64,000 nucleotides of DNA from assembly GCA_036802945.1 (NCBI GenBank), contig DAIRVG010000011.1, positions 8,890 to 72,889 of the forward strand, written 5' to 3'. Position 1 is the stretch's first letter. Every line of letters starts with the position of its first letter. Under the pieces are notes generated by a model. That model did no database searches, was not told the DNA's origin, and was given only the letters and a program-made list of their open reading frames with translations. This stretch comes from Gp6-AA40 sp036802945 (GTDB lineage Bacteria > Acidobacteriota > Vicinamibacteria > Vicinamibacterales > UBA2999). This document shows positions 1 through 8,484 of the stretch, piece after piece. The position numbers were made by a program, and so were the translations under genes.

Positions 1-81
1 CGGTTGGTCAGACCACTTGTAGGCGATGAAGCGACTGGAAGCGAGGGTGCAAACGTGACCTGGATCTACCGTCCCATCCGA

Positions 82-1011
82 ATGCTTGCGAAGGCGATGT
101 TCATCATCTGTGTGGTGATGCCGTGGACTGCGGCGGGCCAACAGGTCGAGATCGCCACGACGGTGGCATTCACTGAAGGGCCCACCGTCGATCCGGAAGG
201 CGACGTTTATTTCACCGACATCATCAACCAGCGGATCATGAAGCTGGGCAGGGACGGGGTGCTCTCCACCTACCGCGAGAAGAGCAACGCGGCCAATGGC
301 CTGTTGATGGATCCGCAAGGGCGGCTGATTGCGTGTGAGGGCGCGGAGTTCGTGCGGCCCGGGGTGAAAGTGGTGGGGAAGCCGCGGGTGACACGTACCG
401 ACCTGAAGACCGGCCGGATCGAGGTGCTCGCCGAGACTTACGAGGGCAAGCCCTTAGCAGGACCAAACGATGCCACCATTGACGGCAGGGGCAGGATTTA
501 CTTCACTGACCTCGCCGGTGCCGCCGTCTACCGCATCGACGCCCCAGGCAAGCTGACGCGCATCCTCGCGGCGCCCGATGTCCAGCGCCCCAACGGCATT
601 CAAGTCTCTCCAGATGACAGGAAGCTGTATCTGATCGAAGCCAATCAGGCGCAAGGCGGTGCGCGCATGATCCGCTCCTATGACTTGCAGCCCGATGGGA
701 CGGTCCGCAACATGAGGGTCCATTACAATTTCTATCCAGGCCGCAGCGCGGACGGAATGAGCATCGATACGCAAGGAAATCTCTACGCCTCCGCCGGTAT
801 GAGCCAGCTTCGCGGAAGCTCCGAGACGCTCGATACGAAGACCGGAATCTACGTGATCTCGCCGCAGGGCAAGTTGCTCAAGTTCATTCCGATCCCGGAA
901 GACCTCATTACGAATAACGCCTTCGGCGGTCCGGATATGAAAACGCTCTACGTGACCGCCGGCAAGACCCTGTTCAAGATACGCACGGAGATCGCCGGTC
1001 TGCCTCGTTAG
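82..1011 (+). CDS. Exported SMP-30/gluconolactonase-type beta-propeller protein
   Basis: A 309-residue protein from ATG 82; the frame is open upstream, so the start is uncertain (ATG 97 is an alternative). Residues 1-20 form a signal peptide ending near AAGQQ, so the product is probably periplasmic. Propeller-type repeats follow, with EGPTVDPEGDVYFTD, GPNDATIDGRGRIYFTD and RPNGIQVSPDD, which match the SMP-30/LRE family of calcium-dependent lactonases. In that family the Asn and Asp of such loops bind the metal. The substrate cannot be read from sequence. The MatC-like carrier starts 9 nt downstream, so the two may be co-transcribed. A second exported SMP-30 protein lies at 40982. Confidence 0.8.
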   Translation: MLAKAMFIICVVMPWTAAGQQVEIATTVAFTEGPTVDPEGDVYFTDIINQRIMKLGRDGVLSTYREKSNAANGLLMDPQGRLIACEGAEFVRPGVKVVGKPRVTRTDLKTGRIEVLAETYEGKPLAGPNDATIDGRGRIYFTDLAGAAVYRIDAPGKLTRILAAPDVQRPNGIQVSPDDRKLYLIEANQAQGGARMIRSYDLQPDGTVRNMRVHYNFYPGRSADGMSIDTQGNLYASAGMSQLRGSSETLDTKTGIYVISPQGKLLKFIPIPEDLITNNAFGGPDMKTLYVTAGKTLFKIRTEIAGLPR

Positions 1012-1020
1012 GCTTGTGCC

Positions 1021-2307
1021 TTGCTTCTCCAGCTAACAGCCATCGGGATTTTCATCGCCGTCTTCGCCGTCGCGACCCTGCGCAAGGTACACCTCGGCAT
1101 CATGATGTTTGCGGCCGCGTGTGGGGTCGGAATGTGGCTCGCTGGGATGCCGCTCGGAGACGTGGTGGGAGGCTTCCCGGTCAGCATCATGGTTCTTCTG
1201 GTGGGCGTGACGTATTTTTTCGCCATCGCCCAGGCAAACGGCACGATCGATCGCATGATCCACGCTGCTCTTGGCCGGATCGGGGACAACGCTGTCATAT
1301 TGCCCTTCGGGTTCTTTGCACTCACCGCCGGCGTATCGGCGATGGGCTCGCCGCTGGCCGGCTTGATGATGGCGCCGGTTGGTATGCCTGTCGCGAAGAA
1401 ATACGGGATGGACCCGATGCTGATGGCCCTCGCGATTGGAAGCGGCATCAGCGCAGGAGCGTTCGCCCCCACCAGTCTTTTTGGCATCGTGAGCTACGGA
1501 GCTGCACAGCAGGCCGAGATTGATCTGAATCCGCTCACCCTCTTCGCCGTCGCGGTCATCGCCAATCTCGGCCTGCTGATCGCTGCGTTCGTCATCTTCG
1601 GCAGGCCAAAACTCGTCGAGCGACGCGGCGCCACTCGGAGCGCTGGGGGCGACGATGCCTTGTGCGCCCCGTTCGAGCGCAATCAGATCGCGACCATTGT
1701 CTGCATGATTGGACTGGTTGTCGCTGTCATCGCCACTTCCATCTCTGGCCTGAACCCGGACATCGGAGTGCTCTGCTTCGCGTTCGGTGCCGTGTTGGCG
1801 CTCATTGACCCGACGTCCGGTATGACCGCGATTTCGAAGATTGACTGGTCCACCGTGTTGCTGGTCGGCGGCATCATCACCTTTGTTGGTGTGCTGCAGC
1901 ACATGGGATCCGTTGACATGCTCGGGGAGGCCGCCAAGAACATTGGCGCTCCGATCGTGACCGCGCTGGTCATCTGCCTCATTGGGGCACTGGTTTCTGC
2001 GTTTGCCTCCACCACCGGCATCCTCGCCGCGTTGGTACCGCTGGCCGTGCCGTTGGCGGCTTCCGGAGATGTCGCCGGCTGGGCGCTCATCAGTGCACTC
2101 GCCGTCTGTTCCTCGATCGTGGACGTCTCCCCGTTCTCCACCGTGGGGGCAACGCTGGTTGCTACCGCCGCCGAGGAAGATCGTCCGCGGATGACGTCAC
2201 TGCTGACGCGGTGGGGCATGTCCATGGTCGTGGCAGGCCCCATCGTGCTCGTGGCATTTCTCGTGCTGCCAGGCACCCTGTGGCTAATCGCCTTCTGGAA
2301 ACTCTGA
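1021..2307 (+). CDS. MatC-like dicarboxylate carrier / SLC13-type permease
   Basis: A 428-residue, very hydrophobic protein with about ten to twelve membrane segments. The N-terminal half resembles the MatC_N family (dicarboxylate/malonate carriers), with a small-residue-rich segment MGSPLAGLMMAPVG and SGISAGAFAPTSLFG. A central polar loop near residues 195-220 separates two halves, as in IT-superfamily permeases. The second half has STTGILAALVPLAVPLA and DVSPFSTVGATLVA. TTG 1021 is chosen because the first membrane helix begins immediately after it; no clear ribosome site is visible. Probable role: inner-membrane uptake of an organic acid, perhaps a product of the preceding lactonase-like protein (inference from adjacency only). 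Confidence 0.75.
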   Translation: MLLQLTAIGIFIAVFAVATLRKVHLGIMMFAAACGVGMWLAGMPLGDVVGGFPVSIMVLLVGVTYFFAIAQANGTIDRMIHAALGRIGDNAVILPFGFFALTAGVSAMGSPLAGLMMAPVGMPVAKKYGMDPMLMALAIGSGISAGAFAPTSLFGIVSYGAAQQAEIDLNPLTLFAVAVIANLGLLIAAFVIFGRPKLVERRGATRSAGGDDALCAPFERNQIATIVCMIGLVVAVIATSISGLNPDIGVLCFAFGAVLALIDPTSGMTAISKIDWSTVLLVGGIITFVGVLQHMGSVDMLGEAAKNIGAPIVTALVICLIGALVSAFASTTGILAALVPLAVPLAASGDVAGWALISALAVCSSIVDVSPFSTVGATLVATAAEEDRPRMTSLLTRWGMSMVVAGPIVLVAFLVLPGTLWLIAFWKL

Positions 2308-2369
2308 CTGGGAAGACGGCGCACAGATGATCTATAACGTTTGCGAGCAATGACAGGAGGACGGCTGAC

Positions 2370-3524
2370 ATGAGGCGAATGATTGGTGCGATTGTCGTGT
2401 TATCGGCGTTGGCCGCTGTCGTCATCGGCGCGGGCCACCCCGGCATGGAGAACGAGACAGCGGCTGTGCAGGCCCGTCCATCGGCCGCGCGAGAGGTGCC
2501 GAAATTCCAAGTGGACCGGGCCTGGCCGAAGATCCCGAACAACTGGCAGTTTGGACAGGTCGCCAGCGTCTCAATCGATGCACAGGATCACGTGTGGGTT
2601 CTGCAACGCCCTGGCACGCTGAGCCCGGAGGAGAAGCCCAGGGCCGCCCCTCCGCTGTTGGAGTTCGACGCAGCTGGAAACTTCATTCAGGCATGGGGTG
2701 GACCGGGCGAGGGGTATGACTGGCCCAATTCGGAGCACGGTGTTTACGTTGATCCCAAGGGCTTCGTCTGGATCGGAGGCAATGGGACCAAGGACAATCA
2801 CATACTCAAGTTTACGAAGGCCGGGAAGTTTGTCATGCAAATCGGTCGGGCCGGGCAGAGCAAAGGCAACGCCGACACGCAGAACCTGAACCAGCCGGCG
2901 GATACGTTCGTGTACGCCAAAACGAACGAGCTCTTTGTTGCCGACGGGTATGGCAACAGACGCGTGATTGTGTTCGACGCGGATACCGGTAAGTTCAAGC
3001 GGATGTGGGGCGCGTTCGGCAACGTACCAACCGACGCGCCGCCAAACCCCGCGCTTGCCGACGCGGACGAAAGAGGCGCTCCGCAGTTCGTTCAGCCTGT
3101 GCATGCCGCCCGCGTGTCGAATGACGGGCTCGTGTACGTCTCCGACCGGGGTGGCAAGCGCGTGCAGGTGTTCACGCTCGATGGCAAGTACGTGTCGCAG
3201 GTATTCATCGGCCGGGAATGCAAGGCACCGGAATGCGGTAACGGTACGACGGCCGCCAGCACGGCGTTCTCGACAGACCCAGAACAGCGTTTCCTGTACG
3301 TCGGCAACAGAAGCCAGGCGAAGGTCATGGTCTTAAATCGAAGGACGCTGGAAATCCTCGATTCATTCGGACAGTGGGGGTCGGCGCCGGGGGAGTTCGG
3401 CACGCTCCACCACATGGCCGCCGATTCGAAGGGGAACCTCTACGTTACGGAAGTCACTCCACTCAAGCCGGAAAACAGACGGATACAAAAATTCATTTTA
3501 ATGGGGTCGACGGCCGCGAAATGA
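2370..3524 (+). CDS. Exported NHL-repeat six-bladed propeller protein
   Basis: A 384-residue protein starting at ATG 2370 behind AGGAGG. The N-terminus is a signal peptide. Several NHL-type blades are visible, each with a pattern like hydrophobic-DxxGN-aromatic-V: DAAGNFIQAWGGPGEGYDWP, LFVADGYGNRRVIVFD, VYVSDRGGKRVQVF and LHHMAADSKGNLYVTE. Similar proteins are often labelled peptidylglycine alpha-amidating-lyase-like because they share this fold, but amidating activity is not implied. A CxxxxC pair (GRECKAPECGNG, about residue 288) may form a disulfide. Probably periplasmic. A related NHL protein is at 11583. Confidence 0.75.
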   Translation: MRRMIGAIVVLSALAAVVIGAGHPGMENETAAVQARPSAAREVPKFQVDRAWPKIPNNWQFGQVASVSIDAQDHVWVLQRPGTLSPEEKPRAAPPLLEFDAAGNFIQAWGGPGEGYDWPNSEHGVYVDPKGFVWIGGNGTKDNHILKFTKAGKFVMQIGRAGQSKGNADTQNLNQPADTFVYAKTNELFVADGYGNRRVIVFDADTGKFKRMWGAFGNVPTDAPPNPALADADERGAPQFVQPVHAARVSNDGLVYVSDRGGKRVQVFTLDGKYVSQVFIGRECKAPECGNGTTAASTAFSTDPEQRFLYVGNRSQAKVMVLNRRTLEILDSFGQWGSAPGEFGTLHHMAADSKGNLYVTEVTPLKPENRRIQKFILMGSTAAK

Positions 3525-3586
3525 CGAGACGGTAAACCACTGTGCAGGTGACTTGCGTCGTTGCTGCATGCGCCAGGAGGCTCAAC

Positions 3587-4282
3587 ATGTACCGGTGGCT
3601 TCGTGTGTTGCTCAGTATCCTCATGCTTTCGCCCTGCCTTCCGGTGCAGATCGATGCCCAGACCTCTGCGGACACGGCTCTCTATGCGGTGTCATACGTC
3701 GACGTGATGCCTTCAGCAAGGGCGGCGATGGCTGCAGCGCTGAAGCAGTATCGCGACGCGAGTCGCAAGGAGGACGGGTACGTCCGCCTCGAGTTGCTCG
3801 AGCAGATTGGTCGGCCGGGTCATTTCGCGGTCGTTGAAACATGGAAGGATCAGAAGGCGTTCGACGCACATGGGATGGCGGCGCCTCTGAAACAGTTTCG
3901 CGACGCGCTCCAGCCGATTCGCCTGAGCGGCTACGACCAGCGTCCCTACAAGATTCTCACTGTCGCTTCAGCATCTGCCGCGGGCAACGACCAGGCAATC
4001 CATGTCGTCGCCCATGTCGACACGGTTGGCGGCCCTCAGGCCGATGCGCCGGGACTCCTCAATAGATTGGCGGAGGCCAGCCGAAAGGAACAGGGGTGTC
4101 TGCGCTTCGACGTCCTTCAAAACACAACGCGCATGAATCACTTTACCGTCATCGCGATCTGGCAGAACCAGCAGGCGCTCGACGCGCACGACGCTGCCCC
4201 GCACACGAAGCAGTACCGCGAGGTGTTACAGCCGATATCTGGTAGCCCTCTCGATGAGCGCGTGTACAGGGCCGTTGAATAG
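3587..4282 (+). CDS. Exported protein with two antibiotic-biosynthesis-monooxygenase (ABM) domains
   Basis: ATG 3587 follows AGGAGG at a good distance and gives a 231-residue protein with a signal peptide ending near QIDAQ. Two homologous ferredoxin-like ABM units follow (about 35-120 and 135-225). Each has an ASRKE(D/Q)G block, then a beta strand with HF and a W(K/Q)(D/N)Q(K/Q)A(F/L)DAH block. Single-domain ABM proteins dimerise, so a tandem copy probably forms the same barrel within one chain. ABM proteins include quinol-forming and haem-degrading oxygenases as well as many with no known activity, so the reaction is unknown. Periplasmic location is inferred from the leader. Confidence 0.8.
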   Translation: MYRWLRVLLSILMLSPCLPVQIDAQTSADTALYAVSYVDVMPSARAAMAAALKQYRDASRKEDGYVRLELLEQIGRPGHFAVVETWKDQKAFDAHGMAAPLKQFRDALQPIRLSGYDQRPYKILTVASASAAGNDQAIHVVAHVDTVGGPQADAPGLLNRLAEASRKEQGCLRFDVLQNTTRMNHFTVIAIWQNQQALDAHDAAPHTKQYREVLQPISGSPLDERVYRAVE

Positions 4283-4308
4283 TCGATCCTGCCCCTACTG
4301 AAGGCGTG

Positions 4309-4518
4309 CGGAGTGCGTGCTAGGATCCGGCCGGATGTTCTGCCCACAGTGCGGCGAGGAGTTNNNNNNNNNNNNNNNNNNNNNNNNNNNNNNNNNNNNN
4401 NNNNNNNNNNNNNNNNNNNNNNNNNNNNNNNNNNNNNNNNNNNNNNNNNNNNNNNNNNNNNNNCGGAGTGCGTGCTAGGATCCGGCCGGATGTTCTGCCC
4501 ACAGTGCGGCGAGGAGTT
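4309..4518. other. Assembly gap (100 N at 4364-4463) with 55-bp duplicated flanks
   Basis: Positions 4309-4363 and 4464-4518 are identical over 55 bp and enclose exactly 100 N. This looks like two contig ends that overlap by one k-mer and were scaffolded without merging. If the copies are collapsed, no sequence is missing and the zinc-ribbon gene has one start only. Confidence 0.9.
4476..4481 (+). promoter_or_regulatory. Putative leaderless -10 element (TAGGAT)
   Basis: An extended -10-like TGC-TAGGAT lies 8 nt before ATG 4490, and no Shine-Dalgarno sequence is present. A start codon this close to the -10 hexamer would place transcription start at or next to the AUG, giving a leaderless mRNA. 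Confidence 0.45.
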
Positions 4519-4828
4519 GTCCTGGCACGTCATGGTGTGTCCAACCTGCGACGTTGATACGGTTGATCGTCTCCCAGGCCCCGAACCGACGCCGGATGTT
4601 GAGCTGGTGTCGGTTCTTTCGACAGGTGACGCAGGTGTGATCGCCCTTGCCAAATCGCTTCTTGAGGGCGAGGAGATTGACTACTTCGTACGGGGCGATG
4701 GTCTCCAGGATCTGTTTGGCTTGGGACGCGCGACCAGTTTCAGTTACGCGATGGGTCCCGCACAATTCATGGTGCGCGCGGATGATGCCGATCGCGTTCG
4801 TGAGCTTCTAAAAGATTTGACTGGGTGA
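4490..4828 (+). CDS. Zinc-ribbon / DUF2007-type small protein
   Basis: A 112-residue cytoplasmic protein. Residues 1-22 form a zinc ribbon with two CxxC knuckles (FCPQCGEEL and VCPTCDVD). Residues 38-110 resemble the DUF2007 ferredoxin-like domain (putative signal-transducing family), with VLSTGDAGVIALAKSLLEGE and a C-terminal MVRADDADRVRELL. DUF2007 proteins have no established biochemical role. A truncated copy of its first 29 nt at 4335-4363 is an assembly duplication before the gap, not a second gene. No membrane segment. Confidence 0.75.
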   Translation: MFCPQCGEELSWHVMVCPTCDVDTVDRLPGPEPTPDVELVSVLSTGDAGVIALAKSLLEGEEIDYFVRGDGLQDLFGLGRATSFSYAMGPAQFMVRADDADRVRELLKDLTG

Positions 4829-4864
4829 TTCCCTTTCTTTCGTGAACAGGCAGGGAGGCAGGCG

Positions 4865-6235
4865 ATGGGACGTAAGTCTGTGCTCGCAGCGGCGGTTGGG
4901 ATGCTCCTGAGTGCGATGTTCCTTAGTGCGGTCACTCTGTGGGCGCAGGCGCCGCCGGCACCGTGGCGCGGGGCTGGGGCGGCACCGTGTATAGGTCCGG
5001 ACGGCGGTGCCTATCAATGCCCGCCGGCTCCTCGAGTGGTCGCGATCCGCGCCGGCCGCCTGTTCGACAGTAAGACCGGTCAGATGTTGACGAGGCGCGT
5101 CGTGCTTCTGTCGGGCGATCGAATCACCGAGGTTGGACCAGAGGCTGACGTCAAGATTCCAGCGGGAGTGCAAGTGATTGACCTCAGCCAGGCGACGGTC
5201 CTGCCTGGCTTGATCGATGCGCACACGCACATGTTCAACACGCGCGGACCAAAGGCGACGACAGAAAGCTCAATGCTGATCGCCGTACAGAACGCGCAAG
5301 CGGACTTGCGGGCGGGTTTCACGGCAGCGCGCGACATGAGCTCGCACGGCAATGGCTACGCCGACGTCGAGGTCCGCAATGCCATTAATCAGGGGCGCTT
5401 CGATGGCCCCAGGTATCAAGTGTCGACCCTGGGTATCGTGTGGGGGGCAGCAGCGCCGAATCCAGCCACTCCGGAAAACCCATTGGCCAGCACGGTGATT
5501 CGATCTGCTGAAGAAGGGCGCGCAGCCGTGCGCGAGCAGATTGGACGCGGCGCGGATTGGATCAAGCTGTTTCCGACGGGCGCGTACTCCTTCAACGCCA
5601 CGGGCCAGGCCCAATACGTGCTGACCTATCCATTGCCTGTCCTTCAAGCGCTGATTGCCGAGACGCATCGACTCGGCAAGAAGGCAGCCTGCCATGTCCT
5701 CGGGGGCGAGGGGCAGAAGAACTCGATCATCGCCGGCTGCGACACCATCGAGCACGCATTTGGCCTCGATCAGGATCAAGCCAACATGATGGTCGCCAAG
5801 GGGCTGTACTACGATCCGACCCTTCAGCGATACATCGAGCCCTACATGGACGATAACGACGCCAAGAACACCGGCGGCAAGTACCGGATGATCCCCATCT
5901 TTGAGAAGGCTGTTTCGATGGCGGCCTCCACCAGGGGACTCAAGATCATGATGGGCAGCGGAGCTGATGGCTCAACCTATCCTCATGGCACGCAGGCTCT
6001 TGATTTCGAGAAGCTGGTCAAGCGCGCCGGCCTGACCCCGGCACGAGCCATCCAGAGCGGATCCATGATCAATGCGGAAGTCATGGGATGGCAGGATCAG
6101 ATCGGGTCCATCGATAAGGGCAAGTACGCTGATTTGATCGCCGTGTCCGGCGACCCGTTGGCCGACATCACCGAGCTGCAACGAGTGAGGTTTGTGATGA
6201 AAGGGGGAACAGTCATCAGGAACGAATTGCGCTGA
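4865..6235 (+). CDS. Exported amidohydrolase, imidazolonepropionase/prolidase-like
   Basis: A 456-residue protein from ATG 4865 behind AGGGAGG. A signal peptide (residues 1-28) ends at WAQA. The amidohydrolase-superfamily metal site is visible: PGLIDAHTHM (His-x-His on strand 1), then KLFPTGAYSF, CHVLGG (His), TIEHAFGLD (His) and MGSGADGSTYPHG (Asp). The closing segment SIDKGKYADLIAVSGDPL is typical of the family's C-terminal beta-sandwich. Such exported amidohydrolases usually cleave dipeptide-like or cyclic amide bonds, but the substrate is unknown. A two-cysteine insert after the leader (APCIGPDGGAYQCPP) may be disulfide-bonded. Confidence 0.85.
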   Translation: MGRKSVLAAAVGMLLSAMFLSAVTLWAQAPPAPWRGAGAAPCIGPDGGAYQCPPAPRVVAIRAGRLFDSKTGQMLTRRVVLLSGDRITEVGPEADVKIPAGVQVIDLSQATVLPGLIDAHTHMFNTRGPKATTESSMLIAVQNAQADLRAGFTAARDMSSHGNGYADVEVRNAINQGRFDGPRYQVSTLGIVWGAAAPNPATPENPLASTVIRSAEEGRAAVREQIGRGADWIKLFPTGAYSFNATGQAQYVLTYPLPVLQALIAETHRLGKKAACHVLGGEGQKNSIIAGCDTIEHAFGLDQDQANMMVAKGLYYDPTLQRYIEPYMDDNDAKNTGGKYRMIPIFEKAVSMAASTRGLKIMMGSGADGSTYPHGTQALDFEKLVKRAGLTPARAIQSGSMINAEVMGWQDQIGSIDKGKYADLIAVSGDPLADITELQRVRFVMKGGTVIRNELR

Positions 6236-6308
6236 TGCGTGCGCCCATGGCTGCAACGATCGCGCGGGATGGATGTGGCGTGTCGGCGAATATGAGGCCA
6301 TTACGCTG

Positions 6309-7358
6309 ATGGCGACGTCGGAGTTCGGGGACCAGCAACTGACCGGCGAAGACCGGGGCTACGCGGGCTCCCGGTTCAAAGAGGTCGTCGACGCGCTATT
6401 CGCCAACCCCTATCAGCGCGTGTGGGGCGGTCAGGGCGAGCCGCCGCTCCCCGTGTACAAGGTCTCATTCGGCAGTCTCTTGAGTGGGAGGCTGTTCAAC
6501 GCCTCGGCACGAGCCCTTGATTCCGGCGCTGACTTGCGCTGGGGTGCGGACAAGAAGGGGTTCCGTCGCCTCCTTCATCCGAACGGCGTCTGCCTCGTCG
6601 GAAAGTGGCAGATCACCGGGGAGACCGTGTATTCAGGCTATTTCGCCAAGGGCAGCCAGGCGCTCGCGATCGGCCGATACTCGACCTGCTGCTCCGAGAC
6701 ACGCCGCGGTCGCACACGATCGCTGTCGCTGGTGGGGAAGCTCTTTCCAACCACGGATCCGAACCACGCGACTCCGCTTCGAACGGCGAACTTCATCACG
6801 CAGGACGACATTGGTGGCTCCGACACGGAGTTCATCAACGCCGTCGAATTGCGCAACGCTCCAGATACGACACTGTCTCGACGAGGTAGCGGCGCTCCGA
6901 TCCTGCTGACCGTCGGCTTGACATTCGGCCGCGTCGACAAGCAGCCGACGATCCGCCAGCTGTACCCAATCGCGGAGCTCGGGAAACCGGCGGACCAGCC
7001 GACGCGGGCCCCGGAGTTCATGCGGCTCCTCGTGGCGCCGGACCAGCCGATTGTCGCCGGCGCGGATCTCGATTTCCGCGACGAGGTCATGGAGCAAATC
7101 TTCGACCGCGGCGATCCCGCGCCGAAGCGTACGCTCACGTTCAATATCGAAGTCACCGATGAAGGCGTCACGGGCGGGTCGGCGGTGCGGGAGCGACGCA
7201 CGTTCCGGAACTGGCGCTCGATCGGGACGCTGACGTTCGAGAACGCGGTTGTGTCCTACAACGGCGATTCGGTGATCCATTTCAATCACCCGACGTGGCG
7301 CACGGACCGCAATGATCCGGCCACCGCAACGCGAGTCGACGGCAAGAAGGTGCGGTGA
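6309..7358 (+). CDS. Catalase-fold-like protein (tentative)
   Basis: A 349-residue cytoplasmic protein; ATG 6273 would add 12 residues. The central region (HPNGVCLVGKWQITGETVY, then a Gly-rich strand, RGRTRSLSLVGKLFPTTDP and TANFITQDDIGG) has the order of elements seen in distant, truncated members of the catalase superfamily. The canonical catalase sites (distal HAKG block and proximal RxxxY) are not clearly present. No signal peptide or membrane helix. The NAD(P)-binding gene starts 11 nt downstream, so the two are probably co-transcribed. Assignment is by pattern only; a haem-binding test or fold prediction would decide it. Confidence 0.45.
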   Translation: MATSEFGDQQLTGEDRGYAGSRFKEVVDALFANPYQRVWGGQGEPPLPVYKVSFGSLLSGRLFNASARALDSGADLRWGADKKGFRRLLHPNGVCLVGKWQITGETVYSGYFAKGSQALAIGRYSTCCSETRRGRTRSLSLVGKLFPTTDPNHATPLRTANFITQDDIGGSDTEFINAVELRNAPDTTLSRRGSGAPILLTVGLTFGRVDKQPTIRQLYPIAELGKPADQPTRAPEFMRLLVAPDQPIVAGADLDFRDEVMEQIFDRGDPAPKRTLTFNIEVTDEGVTGGSAVRERRTFRNWRSIGTLTFENAVVSYNGDSVIHFNHPTWRTDRNDPATATRVDGKKVR

Positions 7359-7368
7359 GGGGAGCCGG

Positions 7369-8040
7369 GTGAAGGTCGTTCTCTTCGGGGCCACCGGCAT
7401 GGTCGGCGCTGGTGTCCTGCAGGAGTGCCTGATCGATTCTCGCGTCACATCCATACTTGTTGTCGGACGCCAGACGTGCGGGGTCACGCATCCAAAGCTC
7501 CAGGAGATCCTTCACGCGGACTTCTTCAACTACGCGGCGATCCAGCGGCTATTTGCGGGGAGTCGTGCCTGCTTTTTCTGCGTAGGGGTGTCGTCGGTTG
7601 GCATGCCCGAGGCGAACTACCGGCGCCTCACGTACGATCTCACGCTGGCGGCGGCGCGGTCGATACTGGCCGTGAATGACCAGTTGACCTTCTGCTACGT
7701 CTCGGGAGCCGGGACAGACACGACCGAGCGCGGCAGCATGATGTGGGGTCGAGTGAAAGGTGCGACCGAGAACGCGCTCTTACGATTAGGGTTCAAGGCC
7801 GCGTACATGTTCCGTCCAGGTTTTATCCAGCCTCTCAAAGGCATCAGGTCCAAGACCCGCCTCTATCAGGCAATCTATACGGCGGTCGGTCCGCTGTTTC
7901 CCTTTCTCCGGCGGGTTGCGCCGCGCTACGTGACCACGACTGAGGCTCTCGGCCGGGCGATGATTCGGGCCGTCGTGGTTGGCTACCCGAAGCCTATTCT
8001 CGAAACAGAGGACATCAACCGGCTGGCCGTTACAGCCTGA
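7369..8040 (+). CDS. NAD(P)-binding Rossmann protein, NmrA/HTATIP2-like
   Basis: GTG 7369 follows GAGGGGAG, giving 223 residues. The N-terminus VKVVLFGATGMVGAGV holds the GxxGxxG dinucleotide-binding motif. Later, YVSGAGTD and a conserved KGATENAL helix resemble atypical short-chain dehydrogenases of the NmrA/TIP30 group, which lack the usual YxxxK pair. MFRPGFIQPLKG is the typical substrate-side loop. Likely a cytoplasmic oxidoreductase or redox-sensing protein; substrate unknown. It is 11 nt after the catalase-like gene and convergent with the DUF6152 gene. Confidence 0.75.
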   Translation: MKVVLFGATGMVGAGVLQECLIDSRVTSILVVGRQTCGVTHPKLQEILHADFFNYAAIQRLFAGSRACFFCVGVSSVGMPEANYRRLTYDLTLAAARSILAVNDQLTFCYVSGAGTDTTERGSMMWGRVKGATENALLRLGFKAAYMFRPGFIQPLKGIRSKTRLYQAIYTAVGPLFPFLRRVAPRYVTTTEALGRAMIRAVVVGYPKPILETEDINRLAVTA

Positions 8041-8074
8041 CGCCGATCACTTCACGATGGGACCGGACCCTCCA

Positions 8075-8470
8075 TTATTTGCCGGGAGGTGCAGACCCGC
8101 CGAGAAACAGTCTTCGGCCATCCGTGAAGGTGAAGTTCCTTCCGACGCCCTTGTTGGTCCCGTCCTTTGCCAGATAGCCTTCAATGAGGAGCTCCGCTCC
8201 AACGGCCAGCGTGTTCTTCGTCACGCCCAGCCGAATGAGCTGGTTCGGGCTCCCGCCTTCGATCAGCCAACTGACCACTTGGCCATCCGGGCCTTTCACG
8301 TCGATGTGAAACCACGAGTGGGGATTGATCATTTCCCACTTCGTGAGCGTTCCCTGCAGCTTCATGGGCTTGGTCACGTCAAATTCCGCGGAAAAGGCGT
8401 GATGCGCCCACACCGGCGCTGCAGCCAGCAGCAAACCGACCCCAACCACAACGGCTCTCGTCGTTCTCAT
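8075..8470 (-). CDS. DUF6152 exported protein
   Basis: A 131-residue protein with a signal peptide cut after VWA, so the mature chain begins HHAFSAEFD. It then has the family pattern: a strand LQGTLTKWEMINPHSWFHIDV, then SWLIEGGSPNQLIRLG and a C-terminal strand rich in Gly and Asp. DUF6152 proteins are small exported beta-rich proteins of unknown function. An N-terminal His-His after cleavage could bind metal (inference). It is the last gene of a minus-strand set with two WEG-family proteins, an arrangement repeated at 38.5-40.9 kb. Confidence 0.8.
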   Translation of the reverse strand: MRTTRAVVVGVGLLLAAAPVWAHHAFSAEFDVTKPMKLQGTLTKWEMINPHSWFHIDVKGPDGQVVSWLIEGGSPNQLIRLGVTKNTLAVGAELLIEGYLAKDGTNKGVGRNFTFTDGRRLFLGGSAPPGK

Positions 8471-8484
8471 AGAGTTTCCCCCAT

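Noticed and set aside
4335..4363. Second copy of the zinc-ribbon gene start
   Set aside because: Part of the exact 55-bp duplication at an assembly gap.
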